Positions 10,717-23,600 of a stretch of 64,000 bases of DNA are shown here, in pieces. The stretch is from Ignelater luminosus (Eukaryota > Arthropoda > Insecta > Coleoptera > Elateridae): NCBI GenBank assembly GCA_011009095.1, contig VTPC01002466.1, positions 3,692 to 67,691 on the forward strand. The letters are read 5' to 3'. Numbering within the stretch: position 1 is the stretch's first letter; every line of letters starts with the position of its first letter. Both the position numbers and the translations under genes were made by a program. A model generated the notes under the pieces. That model did no database searches and was not told the DNA's origin. It saw nothing but the letters and a program-made list of their open reading frames with translations.

Positions 10717-10856
10717 CGTCACGTTCCCGGTGAACTCAATCAAAACCTACCTTCCAGAAGATGTTCCGCATTTCATGTAGAGAATCAGCTCTTTAGCCAC
10801 AGAAACCCGTTGAATATGACAAAGTTGAAATCAACAGAAAAAAGAGGAAAAGACCA

Positions 10857-11424
10857 GTGACGACTTTGATGGATCTTAGTTCAGATTATTGGCATCTCAC
10901 TTATTCTTCAAAATACACTCGCATTGTACGTATGGTAGCCTGGATATCCCGATTTGTCAGCAACTTGAGAAAAAAGATTTCTGGTGTATTGACTTTTCAA
11001 GAAATCGATGAAGCTGAGATATTCGTTCTCAAGATAGTGCAAAATCAAAGTTTCAATCGCGAAAATAACGAGCGACTAGGTACTCTTCGTCCGTTTATCG
11101 ACGAAGACAGTTTGATCCGTTTAAAGACCCGTGTCTAATGGGGAAGATACCAAAAACTTTTGCTTTCCGGCAGTGTTGCCTGTGAAATACCCGCTAGTAT
11201 AACGTTTAATTTTTAGTTTGCATGAAAGATTTCATCATGTGGGAACGGAAGGACTGTTATCAAAACTTCGTGAAAGGTACCGGCCTCTAGGTGGACGATG
11301 TACAGTGCGCGCTACCATCGTGAAGTGCGTTATCTGTAAAAGACAAAATTCGAAACCATTTCAGGCAGAGCCTCCACTCTTGCCTCTGGACAGAGTGCTA
11401 CAGTTTTTGAAATCGTATAAATAG
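10857..11424 (+). pseudogene. BEL/Pao integrase, zinc-binding region
   Basis: The frame at 10857-11138 is the linker after RNase H (WLTYSSKYTRIVRMVAW-like, then LGTLRPFIDEDSLIR). The frame at 11218-11424 carries the HHCC zinc-binding module: HERFHHVG then CVICKR, with KPFQAEPPLLP after it. This module positions integrase on the LTR ends. The two frames are separated by a stop and a shift near 11140-11215. Confidence 0.85.
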
Positions 11425-11752
11425 ATTTCGCAGGACCGCTTTACGGGTGAGAAAGCGTGGATATGTTTGATTACGTGCGCGATATATCGAACAGTGCGAG
11501 CTGACAACTTCCATGTCCACATCTAGTTTTATACAAGTACAGTGGCGGTTTGTTGCTAGACGTGGCCGTCCGAAGACCATATACACGGATAATGGAACAA
11601 ACTTTTGTGGGGCTAAAAATGTATTCGCGAAGCTTAACTGGACCAAAGTGCAAGACTATGCTTCTGTGCGACGCATCACATGGTATGTTAATCCCCCTAC
11701 AGCCTCGTGGTGGGGCAACTTTTGGGAACGCCTAATAGGAGTTTTAAAATGA
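11425..11752 (+). pseudogene. BEL/Pao integrase catalytic core
   Basis: The first part (IDFAGPLY, then KAWICLITCAIYRTVR) is spread over several frames. The later part is open: RRGRPKTIYTDNGTNFCGA holds the second catalytic aspartate (TDNGTNF), and WWGNFWERLIGVLK holds the glutamate. A stop follows at 11750-11752. The core fold is therefore represented completely but cannot be translated in one piece. Confidence 0.85.
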
Positions 11753-12366
11753 CTGTTGCGCAAGATTCTTGAACGGGCTTCACTTAACTATGAAGAGTTG
11801 GAGACCTTGCTTTGTGAATGTAAAGACATTATAAACTCTCGGCCTATAACTTAACAGTCAAGTGACCCCGGGGATCTGACTGCTTTAACTCCGTCGATGT
11901 TTCTGCGCGATCGTGAGTATTCGGGAATACCAGAGTGCGACGCGCTGCTCTCTGTCTCAGAGTGAGATACAGACAGAAGTTGTGTGGTGATCTTCGTTGT
12001 AGGTTCCGTAACGAATATCACGGACAATTGCGACTTTATGGCGAGAAGCGATCGGATCGTGAAATCGTTGCGGGTGAAATAGTGCCCGTCAGTAATGACT
12101 GCCAAATGCGACTTGATTGGCCCATTAACCGCGTAATAGAACTGTTTCCCAGAAAGGATGGCAAAACAAGATTAGTGCGGGTTGCCGTAGGTAAGGCTCA
12201 GGTTCCTAGACCCATTCAACGCCTATGCCCTATGGAATGTAGTGAGGTTCCAACGCGCAGTGAGTGCGAATGCGATTTAAAAGTGTGTCCGGCCATGGAT
12301 ACAACAACAACAACAGACATCCTCACAAAATCTGTAACATATTCATCTTCCCCAAAAGGCAACTAA
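11753..12366 (+). pseudogene. BEL/Pao integrase tail, DUF5641
   Basis: ERASLNYEELETLLCE and INSRPIT (11770-11850) continue the integrase after the glutamate. The frame from 11935 carries the DUF5641 tail typical of BEL/Pao polyproteins: a YG.K...I..GEIVPVSND-like segment, then WPINRVIELFPRKDGKTRLV and a RPIQRLCPME end. A poly-threonine run follows before the stop at 12364-12366. Confidence 0.85.
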
Positions 12367-12480
12367 AACCCCAACAAAAAAATTAGGAGTACGCACAGAA
12401 AAGTCACAGTAGGACCTTCCTACATCAATAAAGCTCAAATATTAATACGAATCTCCCAGTCTTCATGCTCGTGTTCTAGT

Positions 12481-12960
12481 TTGACTCTCTGTTTTTCACC
12501 CTTTACTCCTTTTCTCCCTTCTAAGCTTTTCACTCAACCGCTCTCTGGGATTTTATTCCATCTTCTCTCCCTGCTTTTCAATCTACCACCTTCATTCTTT
12601 TCTCTTCGTCACTCATTCTCCCTTTTTTCTTTCCCCCTTAACTCGCAATCTTCCTCCAGGTTCTTATTACAACCTCTCCTTCTGTTTTTCAACCTATCTT
12701 CAACATTTTTTCATCGATCTTTCTCTTTCCTTTCCTCCCTCTCTCTGAATTGCTTTTATTTCAACCACCCTTTTACTTTTTAACTTACGTCCTTATTTTT
12801 CTTACTCTCTCATTTTCTGCCTCCCTAATTCCCAACCTTCCTCCAAGCTTTTACTCCAACCTATCTATGTTTCTTTCCCTTGGAGTCTCCGTATTGTTTC
12901 CTCCCTTCCATCCAGCCTCCTTCTGAAACATTATCAACACAACTGGTAAAAATCATGTTG
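12481..12960. repeat. Pyrimidine-rich degenerate repeat tract
   Basis: About 480 bases of strongly C+T-biased plus strand. A phrase close to CTTCCTCCAAGCTTTTACTCC recurs in diverged form at about 12510, 12650 and 12838, so the tract looks like a degenerate tandem array with irregular 140-190-bp spacing. The long plus-strand frame inside it (12481-12783) is a by-product of composition. It lies directly after the BEL/Pao coding end, where a 3' LTR would be expected. Confidence 0.7.
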
Positions 12961-15900
12961 ATCTAGTGCATTCAAATTCGAAGTATCGATGTCGTTGAAA
13001 ACTGAGATGCTTATCTTTCATAAAATCACAACCGTGTTATTTGGACAAATCATTGACCTTAGGAAAATGCTATATAGCAGACACACTATTATTAATATTT
13101 GAGCTGTTTTGCATCGATTACTTTGATACAGTTACTTTCAGAGCGCATGCAACGGTAGAAACGAATCTTGATGTCCGGGAATTATAGACAGTTTCCTAAT
13201 GAAAAGTGGAAAGAATTAGAACTGAGTAGCTATTGTGAATCAAATCCTTTATTTAGAAAATAGATGATTATTTAATTCTGAACCATCTATCATCGAGGGA
13301 TAAACCGCTGAGCAAAATGTTCTACTATACTTCTCTTGCAAAATTAGTTCTTCCCTGTACAGCGTGTCCCATTTTCGATGAATTCGTGGGGTATCTCGAT
13401 TATTATAAGAGATAGAATAATGGGGTTTGCATCGTACTCTTCTAACTTTCCAATGCAAATTCAGTGGTAAAATGTAAATTTAACGTTCGTCTTTTGTTTT
13501 CTACTTACATTAAGTAAAATTTGATATTTCTCATTTTTTCGAAAGTGTTACTGTTTATTTCTTTCATGTCCTACCTTTATTTACCAATTGTACTGAGAGA
13601 GCTCAGAAACATCTAAAACGGCAATTATACTTAGAAGTGTAAAAGACCTTCGGCAAAGCTGCTCTCAGTATTCTCGCACAGCTTTTACTTATCGGTCCAG
13701 TATTGCAATCAAAATATAGTTCAGAAATCAAGAATCCCGTTTCCAGTTTTCTTAATGCTCTTACAGATCGTCAGTCATATTCAAAAACTATAGAGTACAG
13801 ATATAATGCTTTCGTGAAATGCAACCCTCGTCTTATACCTTCGCAAGAAAACTGAGCAAAGAAGAATCTTCGCAAATTTAATATTGAACTCGTTTCTAAA
13901 TCCAAAAGGTTTTTCAGTTGCTATTTTATCGAAGTACACGAATATACATACATCCAATAACGTCATTTGAAGTATTGCTCGTAATCGATCGATTTTTGAA
14001 AAAGAAAACGCTTTCCAATAATATAGAACGTCTGTACCTTTATCTGTATAATGAAATTTAACAGAGCGGGAAAGATTTTTGGTTGTTAAAAGAGTATGTC
14101 TATATAATCATCGCTTTTTCTGATATTGCTTTGGCCCAAAATAATAATGACTGAAGTAGTCATTTACAGACCATAGTATAGACATTGCTTTTTCTAAGTG
14201 TGATTTATTCAATTCATAAAAAGACTGCTTACTTGTCAAAAGATAAAAAAACCATAAATGAACAAAACTTTTGTGTATGATCTTTAACCTGCTCTGGTTG
14301 GTCAGGTAATGATTGTGAAATACAATACAAATTAGATTTAGTAGAATTTTTAAAATGTTTACTGAAGCTTCGATTTATGACCTTTGATCATATTTATTAC
14401 GAAAGAAGAGCTAAACATCAAGAGGTCTCCAGATGATCTCTTTATAAAATTTCTGAGAAAACTAACATAAGACTACTAATAGTATTTCTCAGCGATAAAA
14501 GATTTCGGGAGGTTTCTGACACTAAGAATGTATTTGCACTCACAACGTGGGATATTATCAATCCAATAAAAACCAAAAGAAAGTACTCGATTAGACAGGT
14601 ATGACTTTCTTTTCTTTTTTCTCTTTGGGTTTTTGTTCATGCCCTCCTGTATGTAGGCCTCTTCCACATGTACCATATATAAATAAAATCTTATATGAAA
14701 TGAAACCGTAGCCTGTCTACAATTGGCTTTATGTCATGAAACTGTCGTTTTGGGATCTACCAACTTATCATTATTATTAGTCTTGCTCTAATTTGATCTG
14801 TATAGGAATATATGCAAGGGTTCTTTGAAGCCCTCTGTTAGTAGAAGGCGTGCATCCGCATTGTTCTGTTTTAGGCTGATTAACCTAAAGGTGAATTGTT
14901 CTCAATAACAAACAAAAATCAACTGAATCGTGAATTATAAAGAAGGTTATACAATAATCTCTGATATGAATTTTACCAGTTGAAAGTTGATCTTTAGTTG
15001 GATGTGGCAATATAGCTTCCCTGTTATAATTTTATATGTCAAAATTCATTGGGCTATGATAAGTACTACAATAAATATTTTTTGTTGCTTATAGATTCTA
15101 GTTTTAATTAGTTTTAGATTTAAAATTGCAAATAGCAAATCCTAATCATGATGACTATAGCATGAAAGTGTTAGAACACGTCTGAAGATCTGCCGATTGC
15201 ATATGTTTAGCATAGAAGTTAGAAATTTATAATGGAAAATCTGGATAGGAAATCTACACAGTTGTATTTTAAGCTCGTTCTTTATATTTAAAATTTAGTT
15301 CGAACAAAATCAATATACAGTTTACATTACCCTGTACTGTGTACCAAACAACTGCTAAAGTTGCTCCAGAGAAACCTAAATAATTTCATCGCCGTTTGTT
15401 GACAGACGAGCCTATGTTTGGATATTTGGCTATCTTCCAAAGAATTAAATTAGAAATCAAGTTCAGACAAGTGCATGTTCTACTCTATAAAAACGTCACA
15501 GAATTTAACAAATAGTAAAGTATGTAGTACAAGGATGAAATGTGTTTTACCAGAGAGTGCTGGTACTAAATTTAAATCTAAATCTAAATCTTTTGTTACA
15601 TTTGGATTATAAAGTAAATCTAGTACAAAAGAATTTTATCGCTAAGGGTATAATTTAATGCCCCCTATAAATTTTTCTAGGAGAAATTATTGTATTCCGC
15701 CGAACTTGGACGCACGGCAACAATGGTATAATAAAGCTACATAATCGTTTCGGTCAGTTAACCTTTTGTTGCACGGTGTGTTTTATTTCGTGGTTATTTT
15801 TGTGATAATTTGTAGAAATTAAATTGTTTAATATGTATGCAATTAGTTGTGAGTTCGTATGTGAAGAATTTTTTACTTCATCACTAAACTGGGACTTCCT

Positions 15901-18900
15901 CCGACATTCTATAAATATAAACCATTGATATAATTTTATCTAATTTAAATTACATTAGTTATGAATAATTTCCTTCTGACTGATATCATTATTAAAAATA
16001 AATTTTAATTTTATATTTAAAAAAATAAATTTATACTAACATTTAGTTTTCACTTTCTGTTAATTTAATTTAATTTGGAATTTCTAATTTTTAAGGAAAT
16101 TATTATTGATGAAATTAGAAGTCATCGTTTAATTACGTGAAATCAATTCAATGCCTCTGTAATATTTTGATCGAGTATATTAACGAAGAATTTTTCTTAT
16201 ATCATCAATAAATCAATAACTGTAAAATGTGAAGTTTTCGAATAAAATCAAATATTACCAAATCTTTCAAAAACAACGGTTAGGTATTTATAACCTTTTT
16301 AATTCGTCATGGAGATTCTACAATGAACGAAATATGAGATTTTTATTCAAATTGGTGTTTTCCATGAAATTACAAGGTTGGATAAGATAGATGTTAAAAC
16401 GAGAAAAGGAAGTGTGTCTTGGTTAGTAAAAAACTAAGGAGAATACAATCAAGAAATTTCTAAAAACTAGTGAATCTACGAACTGCTTCATTCATCTTCC
16501 TATAAGATTCACTTTCAACCCGTAAACTGTACAATCTTGTGACTTGCTGCAAGGTTAGAAATTATAGCTGTGTACTAGTTGATTGCAACGTTAAAGCTCA
16601 CAACGTCCTGTGGGATACAGCTAACCTTATAAATAGAAGACAAACTACCAAGATATTTTGGGATATTCTTGCAGCAAGGTATCTTAAAAGGTAGCTTTTA
16701 TGATTAAGGGGCTAAGTCGAAACCAAAGGGGAGGAATCCATAGAGCTAAATAGTTGCTGCTCTTGAATTCCTATACAGATACAAAACAGATCCTTTTACC
16801 TCACATTTCCTGCATTAGTCAAAGTATTAAATAAAAGAGTTGATCTCTTCAAAACTCTAACTGGGCAGTGTCGTAGACTGTAGAAAGTGAAGTAATAGGT
16901 ACATTATACTTAACTATAACCAAACAAAAAATTCTATTTTAATATCTCACGCTTTTGATAAACTTCCTAAAGCGGTAACACTGCAGAATCAATGTAGAAA
17001 GACTACAGATGAACAAGGAACAAAACACTTAACAAATGCATTTTCGAACAACAAAAAAGGGTCGGCCAACTAACTGTTATATCTAACGATCTACAGAGTT
17101 TTCATTCAACCAGCTTTTTGCTAATTATTCGAAATGGAACAAGCACCATCTATTTAGAATATACATGGGCATAAGTGTCAAATGGTCCGAAATGTCTGGT
17201 ATAACAACAAAACACGTTTGTATATTTTACAGTTTGATTACCACAATATTTTGATTAGATATCTACTCTAAAGTTAGTTTCTACTGATAAATTTGCATTT
17301 ATAGAAGTCAATAGTCTCTGATGATTTAGAAATTTAACAAACATTTAAACAATGAAAACTTCAGGAAATGGACTGCATTAAATCTCTGTTGCAGAAAAGC
17401 GTTCGGTGTTGTGCAGAGAAATAAAGATGTGCTGAATCTGAACTGTTCCCGACGAACCAAGCCGTTACAGAAAGGAGCCCGTCTAAAGTCGCTGTTAAGC
17501 TGTCTGTGCTCTTCACATTGATTCTGCACTTCAGTCAACCGTTTAATACAAATGTTTCATCATTCTGATCGCTTGGCACATGAACGGTGTGGTTCTAAAA
17601 AGCAGAGTACCTTCATAACTTTGATTGTTCAGACCATAGATATTGTCCAGGTCATCCTATCTAGATATTTAGTTAGAAAAGCCAGTAGTACGCTATGCCA
17701 ACTGAATATCTTTTACTTTACTATTCGTCTTCAATACTAATTGATTTGTGTTGTGCAGACAAATAAAAACGTAAGACCCATTTAGTCAACCCGATTAGAA
17801 TTTCGGGGTCTGGCAGCTGCTCGCGCCACCTACTTCGGACGCCAATTCTGGTATGAAAGCTTCCATGGGACATTCTAAAGACGACGACAACGCCATGGAA
17901 TGGATAACTGTCTGCAGCCACCAAGAACTTTCAAGTTAAAACGATTTTCAGTGAGAAATCATATGCCTGCGCTATTTCGCCACATCTACGGTGTGAGACT
18001 TGCACTGTTGGGAGCCGCAGTAGTCGTCACTACAACACCCAACACCTTGTGCAGGCATCCGGAACGGCACTATCCCAGACACAAACAGTGGCTGGGCCTT
18101 GGATCCAAGCCACCATGACCTACAGATCGATCGACCATACAGCTTTTTGACTTCTTCGCACCATCAGCCAAAGATTGATTGCTGCTACTTCCTGCGTACT
18201 TAATTTGTTCCACTCACCAGCAGTATAACGCTATGTTCATGCTTGTGATTCTTCAAATCTACCACAAAATTCTTTTCTACTGTCTGAAGAGGAGACGATT
18301 CCTTAATATTCCAGTCACCTCCGACGGCCAAATTTGATAATGATGATGATCATGATGATGTGGTAGAAAATGTGATTCCATTAAGTGCCCTCCTATTATG
18401 CCAACTAATATGCCTTGATATTGATATACACATCTTTTTACAACATATGAATCTTGTTACAGCTCATACATGATTACTTTACCTATTAAAGACGTCAAGC
18501 TAAATAAAAATCTCTTCATCAGATCACAGTACACATAAGATGAAACGTGAATTTTCTTTATGTTTTTTCAAAAATCAAAACAGAAGACTTTGAACTAGCA
18601 AGTAATGCAGTGGATGCCAAATCTATCAAACTTCTTCTCAGACTATTATCTATTGCAGCAAAAATATCCTCTTCGAGATTTAAATTCTACAAGTCCTTGA
18701 GTAATCAATAAAGTAGAATGAAATCAATCTTACTACAAAGTATAAAAACCATTTTCCAAAGTGATGTTTGCAGGAAATTTTAGTGAATGCTTGCTATGAA
18801 AATACCTATTAGTTTATTGCGTTTTATATTTGGGAAAGCCACTGCGACATCCCCATCGGAATTCTATTAATTCTAATTCTAATAATAAATAACAAAAACA

Positions 18901-19084
18901 AACCTAGGATTCAATCATCATACGGATTGATTCGATTGACTAAGCCTTAGAAATCAAATTATTAAGTTAGACAGTTGCCAAGAAACCCTATCAATATGAG
19001 GTCGATTTGTTTAAATCCAATATCTGTTGTTTCATAATCAATATTACTTTGTTAGCGCGCATCATCGCAAATTTGTGCCGAATG
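12961..19084. other. Gene-free AT-rich spacer
   Basis: I read both strands and found no protein family, RNA gene or clear mobile element. Two spots differ from the rest: a TATA-plus-initiator arrangement at 15727-15760, and a GC-richer patch at about 17780-18140 with overlapping open frames on both strands, neither recognisable. A short GAT-type repeat lies at about 18339-18360. Confidence 0.5.
15727..15760 (+). promoter_or_regulatory. Candidate core promoter, TATA plus initiator
   Basis: TATAATAAA starts at 15727 and the arthropod initiator TCAGTT lies at 15754-15759, placing its A 29 bases from the start of the TATA-like box, which is correct spacing. The first downstream ATG (15832) opens a frame of about 32 codons without recognisable content. 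No DPE is evident. This could be the start of a host non-coding leader, a decayed retroelement promoter, or chance. Confidence 0.3.
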
Positions 19085-20695
19085 CACCGGCTTTAGAAGC
19101 CGTTAGGCCTCTCTCCAGCCCTGGAAAATAAAATTGAGGAGAGTGGCTGAACGCTGCGCTCGTATGCAACCCCGTTATATGAATTGAGTTGTTTGGTGCG
19201 GCAAGGCAGGAGACGCAGCGCCCCGCGGAGTGGTCCTCCGGTTGTCCTGGGTTGGAGGTGAAGGTCCAGTTGCAGGTCTTGCGATTCTTCTTGGAGCGAC
19301 CATGGTGGAAGAACGACGAGGGAGAAAGAGAAAAAAAATGTGTCTCGCCTTGGAGACCGCCGGAGTAACCGACGCGACCGGTGGCAAGCCACAGATCGGG
19401 CCGGGCTCCGGGGAATCGACGCTGTCATCGGGCTCAGAATCGGGTTGGAGGAATAAAGATTCCGTGAGATGGTGTGTTGGGTGAGCCGTGGAAGATTCTG
19501 TTTCGGCATTTGCCTTCACCACTAAGGGAAACCACTGAAAACCCTAGTGAGAATGCGATCGCAACGTTGGAGTCGCTAACTGCGTCGCTCGGTTTGTATG
19601 AGGCGGTAGGTAGTTTCCAGATGGAAATGGTGATGTTACTGAGTGGACCGGGCCAGTTTGATTGGGGCTTAACGGTAGATTAGTGGTGTAGAATCTAGTA
19701 TGTCCTGGAGGTTAGTGGGGAGATCCTGCGTGTTTTGAAGAAATCTGAACGGGGGGGTGTTTCATTTTGGCCCGGGGTTTCCTGCGAAAGCTTCCTGGTG
19801 GGGAGCAGAGGACCTCTAAGATATGAGTTTTATTAAGGGTGATGGTCTTAGAAACGAATCGGTCTCTTAAGAATTCGAGGTGTGCGTCTATCGGCGGAGG
19901 GGTGGAAGCGGTCCAGGCCTAGTATCCTCCTGCGGACTGCCCTCTCCTTGGACCGGACACGGTTGATAAGATGTATGGAGGTGGTGGAGAGACACGTAAA
20001 TCTATAATCGATTACCGGCCTGATGAAAGTCTTGTATGTGTGGACAAGAGTTTTTGGGAGGCAGCCGAAGATGCCACCGCGGAATTTGGAAAGTAAGGAG
20101 CAGCGATGCTGAGCTATTCTCAGACATTGCTTTGTCTCCTCTGTCCAGTTAAGGATGGAGGAGAATCTGATGCCCAAGTACTTGATGAGGGGCAAGAGCT
20201 CGAGGGGAGAGTCTCAGAGTTCCAGATGAATCTCGTCATCTTGGAGGCGGGGGAGTTGCGAAAGATTTTTATGACGAAAGAGAATGGTTTGGGTCTTATT
20301 TGGATTGGATTTAATTCTCCACCGACGGAACCAAACCTCCTGCCGGGCGAGTTCCTCGGAGAGATCCTGGATCCATCGGTGGTGGTCCTGGCTGAAATCC
20401 AGAGAACGATGTCATCAGCATACTGGACCATTCGAGTGGAAGAGTATTGGGGCAGAGGGATGTCATAGCAGTATAACGTGAAAAGGGTGGGTGCAAGAAT
20501 AGAACCTTGAGAGACTCCTGCGAAGTCTTGGAGAGCTGCTGATCGACTCTGACCTTATGTTGGCGCTGGGATAAGTAACTGCTGATTAGCCGAACAAAGG
20601 GTGGAGGGACATTGGCACGGAGGAGTTTTAGAAGAAGTCTCCCATGAACTACTCTGTTAGTCGGAAGAGGAAACTTATATACTATTTAAATACAG
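19085..20695 (-). mobile_element. 5'-truncated LINE (Jockey/I/R1-like) fragment
   Basis: A sharply bounded GC-richer block in AT-rich flanks. On the minus strand it reads from mid reverse transcriptase (about 20690) through the catalytic box to the end of the RT/thumb region (about 19850). About 750 bp of GC-rich sequence follow, probably the last part of ORF2 and the 3' UTR, ending near 19085. Truncation in mid-RT fits incomplete target-primed reverse transcription. No poly(A) tail or simple-repeat tail is obvious, so the 3' boundary is set by composition. Confidence 0.75.
19848..20690 (-). pseudogene. LINE reverse transcriptase remnant
   Basis: Fragments in order on the minus strand are SSYLSQRQHKVRVDQQLS, FAGVSQGSILAPTLFTLY, MVQYADDIVLWIS with the YADD catalytic box (about 20400-20430), and then WFRRWRIKSNPNKTQTILF in another frame. 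After these come PLIKYLGIRFSSILNW and a 115-aa open stretch to 19848 (SLLSKFRGGIFGC..., RRRILGLDRFHPSADRRTP). These are typical of Jockey/I/R1-group LINEs. There are at least three frame changes and one stop. Confidence 0.85.
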
Positions 20696-23600
20696 GATGC
20701 GCCACTTTTAGCCAAATGCTTTTATTACTTTGTTATTATAAAGCAAGGACAAAGAATCTAGAGATTCCTTAAGCCCGAAAAAAATATCTCTCTGTATGTT
20801 GTCTAAATGGATAGAGTTTTGTGTAAGATTGCAAAAAGGCCTGATTGAAATGAATATGGAAATATGCAGTTTGTACTTTCTTTATTTTTGGTAAATGTGC
20901 TGATTTGGTCAACCAATGCAATGTGGATCTTTTTTCATCGATTTAAGATTCCAGCAGATTGATTATCTATTTGCCTCTATTTTGATGTAAGAAATGCTGA
21001 TGTCAAGCTATTTAGCACCTTCACCGAAAGTTTTCATGTTTAGACAAACTGATACATACATCTTGAAGATTGTCTGTACTGAGCCAAAATTTTAAAATTA
21101 AAACATGTTTTTTTTGAGAGAGAAATCAAAAGAGAAACGGTAAGCGGAAAATATCCATTTCAGACGAAAATCGGTAGTGATATGAAGCGTAGATCGAAAT
21201 GTATATATAAAAGATCGTATTGCAGAAACTGGAAGAAGAACGAAAAAACATTTGCAGTAAATATTGATAAAGAAATGTTCAAACAAAAGGACTAACTAAC
21301 TTCATCTGAAATTGAAATTTCTCAATAAGTAGGACAATTTCTTATTATAGAATTGGTTAGTGTTTTTTGATATAAAAAAACTTTTTAATTAAGCCTACCA
21401 TTACTATTTTAATAAAATTACAATCATAGAAACAAGTAAAAACAAACATTAAAATTTAGGTTTTGTTTACACAGAAAGGTGAAAGGTAAACATAAACTCA
21501 AATTAAAACAAAACAAAAATTATTTTTTAAAATAAACTACAGCGCTTCCAAGCACCTCTTCATTAAAATGCTTATAACGAGTAAAATACTCAATTTGCAC
21601 CGTAACGAAGTTGTTAGGAAGAAACATAACTTCCCGGTTAATTTATTGTAATTATACACCAGCAAATACGAAACTATGGGATATTTAAAATTAAAAAAAA
21701 ATAGCTATAATTAGAACTTAGAGAAAGTAAAACTTAACCATAAAATAAACAAATATTTATTTGCTTTTTTACGTGATGGGAAAGTAAATATTTCTACGCT
21801 ACAATACTTTCTTCGCATTATCTAAAAACATAGCTTTCCTTGCAATAAATATAAAAAAAACTAAAAAATTGCAAGATTTATAACTGCAATAAAAACTTCT
21901 AGTCCTACTCTTTCATTATTGACCTTAATAGACGACAAGGTGATACTTTAAATTTTGGATCCAAAGGTGTTTCGGTCTAAAAAAATTCACAAAAAATGAG
22001 GCTTTAAAAAATCAGAGAGTTGTAAAATAATAAACCTTAGAAAGTTACTTCCATAAAAATACTAAAGTCCCTGCAAAAAGTGAAGAAATTTCTAGTTTAT
22101 TACGGTCGCGGCATTTCTTCAATGAAATTGCAATACAATAAACTCAAAAAAATGGCAGAGAAAAGATATTTTGCCAAGTGAACTTAGGTTGTAAAAGATT
22201 TCGGCTATAAAAATAACTACCTGTGTAAATGAAACGACCTGAGACAGCGATAAAACTTGCAAATCGTTATCTGACCATCGCAAGGGATACGTTTTATGTT
22301 AAAAAAGAATGGCATACAATTTTTATTTCTCTAAACGAAGTGATATTCCTTTACTATTTGTTTTTATTTATTACCCGCGAAAGAGAAATGTGAGGATATA
22401 TAGAAAATACAAAGATCCGTAGATTATAGTTAGTCAGACAACCCTTTTGCCAACTAAAAAAATAGTTGTAGAGGAAGCTATTATTTCTGACACAAGCAAA
22501 AAAAAGGGCCATTCATTTCAACCCTTAAGTTTTTTATAGGAATTAACCCTTTTACTTTTACCTGCATCTACACTTACGTGGGAACCAGATGGACTAAAAA
22601 AACAGCTGGAGTCACTGAACTTATACTAACTTTAAATTTGGTAAAAATTTAACTAATGACAACTTCGAAGAACTATTCTAAATTCCATTACATTTTAGAT
22701 GTATCGAGAAACTTTTGTGTTTGTTTTATTTGAACGGTGGTAAGTAATTTTAATAAATTAAAAACTTGCATGTACAACTAAAAGAATGTTCTTTGGGTCA
22801 ATAAACCATCGTTAGTAGGTATTACATTGCCCCATTCAGTTTTTCTTCTTTTTATTTTGTTTAAAGATCTAGCTCTATTAAGTCTTTGTGGCCTACAGAA
22901 CGCATCAAATCATCACGTCATTGCCGTTACCTACAAGTTAATTTTTATGAACATCTTCAGTTCTTCCAACACTCAGTAAGGTTATTGTACGTTAAATCGT
23001 TGTAAATGACAGAAATGCCCTGTAACGATGTAACCATCATTTTAATAATACTAACCAAATACAAAATCCCTAAAACTCCTTCCACGACCTTTTATTTCGT
23101 TCCACACAGCATGATCCTTCGAACGCATAATAAAGAAAGACGAAAATAACGTGAACTCGCCTTATTTTATTTCACCGACTTATTAAGAGGGACCAAACTA
23201 CCAATCATGTAGATGAGGTTCGGAACGAAGCATTTGTTAGCCCAAGGTACCGTTAGGTCACCAGGACTCTTCCGCATCTGAAGACACCCCAGGTTTTTTT
23301 ATGTATGTGTTTACCGTTGGTTTCCTAGAAAAGAACGGACACGAGGGTGGACCTTTCCATGAATCTCGATAAAATAAACTCGAAAAGGTTGTTGATAATA
23401 ATATATGACGCGTAAACAAAAAATTCTAGAAAAAGGAATTGGGTCTCCTACAGTGATTTACCTATTGAAGATTTGTAATGTTGATATTTATGAACGCAAT
23501 TACAAAAACGAAGATGTATAATGAACCCACAAAATAGAATGTTAGGTATAGAGTGATAACCAGAGGAGTAAAACTATTGGGTAGAATTTCCCATTAAAGT

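Larger units (their letters stand above)
8661..12410 (+). mobile_element. BEL/Pao LTR retrotransposon, internally deleted
   Basis: The order is 5' LTR, primer-binding site, gag with DUF1759, partial RT, RNase H, integrase and DUF5641, which is the BEL/Pao layout. The unit is under 4 kb, against roughly 6-7 kb for complete members. The aspartic protease and the first part of RT are missing through a deletion at about 9630-9645. Stops and frame changes occur throughout pol. No second LTR is recognisable at the right end. No env-like frame is present. The element is non-autonomous and old. Confidence 0.9.

Noticed and set aside
11471..11653. Minus-strand frames over the integrase core
   Set aside because: Antisense shadows of the BEL/Pao integrase.
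12481..12783. 100-aa Ser/Phe/Leu-rich frame
   Set aside because: A product of the pyrimidine-rich repeat composition.
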